Shown in pieces: positions 4,796 to 5,265 of a stretch of DNA of 5,265 nt. The notes beneath the pieces were generated by a model, which saw only the letters and a program-made list of their open reading frames with translations, did no database searches and had not been told where the DNA came from. Origin of the DNA: an uncultured Lachnospiraceae bacterium (GTDB taxonomy: Bacteria; Bacillota; Clostridia; Lachnospirales; Lachnospiraceae); assembly GCA_949346185.1 (NCBI GenBank), contig CASGVX010000165.1, forward strand, positions 1 to 5,265. The letters run 5' to 3'. The position numbers and the translations under genes were made by a program. Each line of letters begins with the position of its first letter. Position 1 is the first letter of the stretch.

Positions 4796-5265
4796 TTATT
4801 CTGGTTGATTTTTCTTGTAGCCTGTGACGGCGACGGTATCATCGCAGACCAAGTATGTCAGAGAGGTGTTTCTGCTGACATCTAGGGAAGTCAGCTGGTT
4901 GTCCCCGCAGGACAATTCTGTCAGAGCCGTGTTTCTGCTGACGTCTAGGGAAGTCAGCTGGTTCCCCCTGCAGGACAAGTATGTCAGAGAGGTGTTTCTG
5001 CTGACGTCTAGGGAAGCCAGTTGGTTCCCCCCGCAGTACAAGTCTGTCAGAGCGGTGTTTCTGCTGACGTCCAGAGAAGTCAGCTGGTTCCCCCCGCAGT
5101 CCAAGTATGTCAGAGAGGTGTTTTTGCTGACGTCCAGAGAAGTCAGCTGGTTCTCCCAGCAGTCCAAGGATGTCAGAGAGGTGTTTTTGCTGACGTCCAG
5201 AGAAGTCAGCTGGTTCCCCCCGCAGTACAAGTCTGTCAGAGCGGTGTTTCTGCTGACGTCCAGAG
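4796..5265 (-). CDS. Leucine-rich repeat protein, 3' part (5' end beyond right edge)
   Basis: The frame is open up to the right edge, so no start is visible; a TTG at 5230 lies inside a repeat and is not a real start. The visible 155 residues are part of a leucine-rich repeat solenoid. They comprise a partial repeat, six full 21-residue repeats of the form L-x-C-x-x-N-Q-L-T-S-L-D-V-S-x-N-T-x-L-T-x, then an 18-residue end beginning LVCDD, passing through VAVTGYKK and ending NQPE before a TAA stop. Repeats of this LDVSxNTxL type occur in exported proteins of Gram-positive bacteria and Bacteroidetes, where they bind proteins or act as adhesins. Export cannot be confirmed here because the N-terminus is missing. 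No sorting signal or membrane segment follows the repeats, so any anchor must be N-terminal. A 183-nt gap with a promoter separates it from the downstream Ig-like protein gene. Confidence 0.88.
   Translation of the reverse strand, partial: LDVSRNTALTDLYCGGNQLTSLDVSKNTSLTSLDCWENQLTSLDVSKNTSLTYLDCGGNQLTSLDVSRNTALTDLYCGGNQLASLDVSRNTSLTYLSCRGNQLTSLDVSRNTALTELSCGDNQLTSLDVSRNTSLTYLVCDDTVAVTGYKKNQPE
4851..5265. repeat. 63-bp tandem repeat array encoding the LRRs
   Basis: The repeat landmark TCAGCTGG (CCAGTTGG in one unit) occurs at 4891, 4954, 5017, 5080, 5143 and 5206, exactly 63 bp apart, with a partial further unit at the right edge. Units are nearly identical at DNA level. There is no spacer diversity, so it is a coding minisatellite and not a CRISPR array. 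The array continues out of the window, so its total copy number is unknown. Confidence 0.95.

Noticed and set aside
4796..5230. Complete 144-residue LRR protein starting at 5230
   Set aside because: The codon is TTG inside a repeat, and the same frame stays open with repeat sequence (LDVSRNTALTD) to the window edge, so the gene is truncated by the window.
4851..5265. CRISPR-like regular repeats
   Set aside because: The period is exactly 63 bp with no variable spacers, and the whole array is in-frame LRR coding sequence.

Overview
The window looks like chromosomal DNA of a low-to-mid-GC Gram-positive bacterium, most likely a gut-type Clostridia (Lachnospiraceae-like). The grounds are strong AGGAG-type ribosome binding sites, sigma-A promoters of the TTGACR/TATAAT type, short Lys-rich Sec signal peptides, a clostridial-style chemoreceptor, and arrays of LRR, Ig-like and beta-helix repeats in exported proteins. 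The taxon is inferred from style, not from a marker gene.

Layout. Positions 1-151 (minus) hold what looks like a decayed N-terminal piece of a LexA-type winged-helix regulator, with a good ribosome binding site but a frame break after about 29 codons. Positions 152-490 are AT-rich and non-coding, with a candidate plus-strand promoter and a short palindrome in front of the next gene. Positions 491-2188 (plus) encode a complete membrane chemoreceptor (methyl-accepting chemotaxis protein, MCP) with a four-helix-bundle-like sensor, tandem HAMP-like linkers and a canonical signalling hairpin. Positions 2189-2327 are a convergent intergenic gap with a strong terminator hairpin and two smaller hairpins.

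The minus strand then carries three genes read right to left. The first is an LRR protein that runs off the right edge (4796-5265, 3' part only). The second is a small secreted protein with one bacterial Ig-like (Big_2-like) fold (4130-4612). The third is a 543-residue secreted right-handed beta-helix protein (2328-3959). The last two each have their own candidate promoter with the same design (TTGACG, 16-nt spacer, TATAAT-like), so they may be expressed in parallel rather than strictly as an operon.

How they may work together. The Ig-like and beta-helix proteins are clearly predicted to be exported. The LRR protein's N-terminus is not visible, but its fold type is usually exported. Together they resemble a surface or adhesion locus, or one for interacting with glycans or host, beside a chemoreceptor. 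No catalytic function can be assigned from sequence alone. The most interesting signals are the near-identical 63-bp LRR array with two linked codon haplotypes, the alternating 22/27-residue coil pattern of the beta-helix, and the broken LexA-like remnant. I see no CRISPR array, tRNA, rRNA, insertion sequence or recognised defence system.
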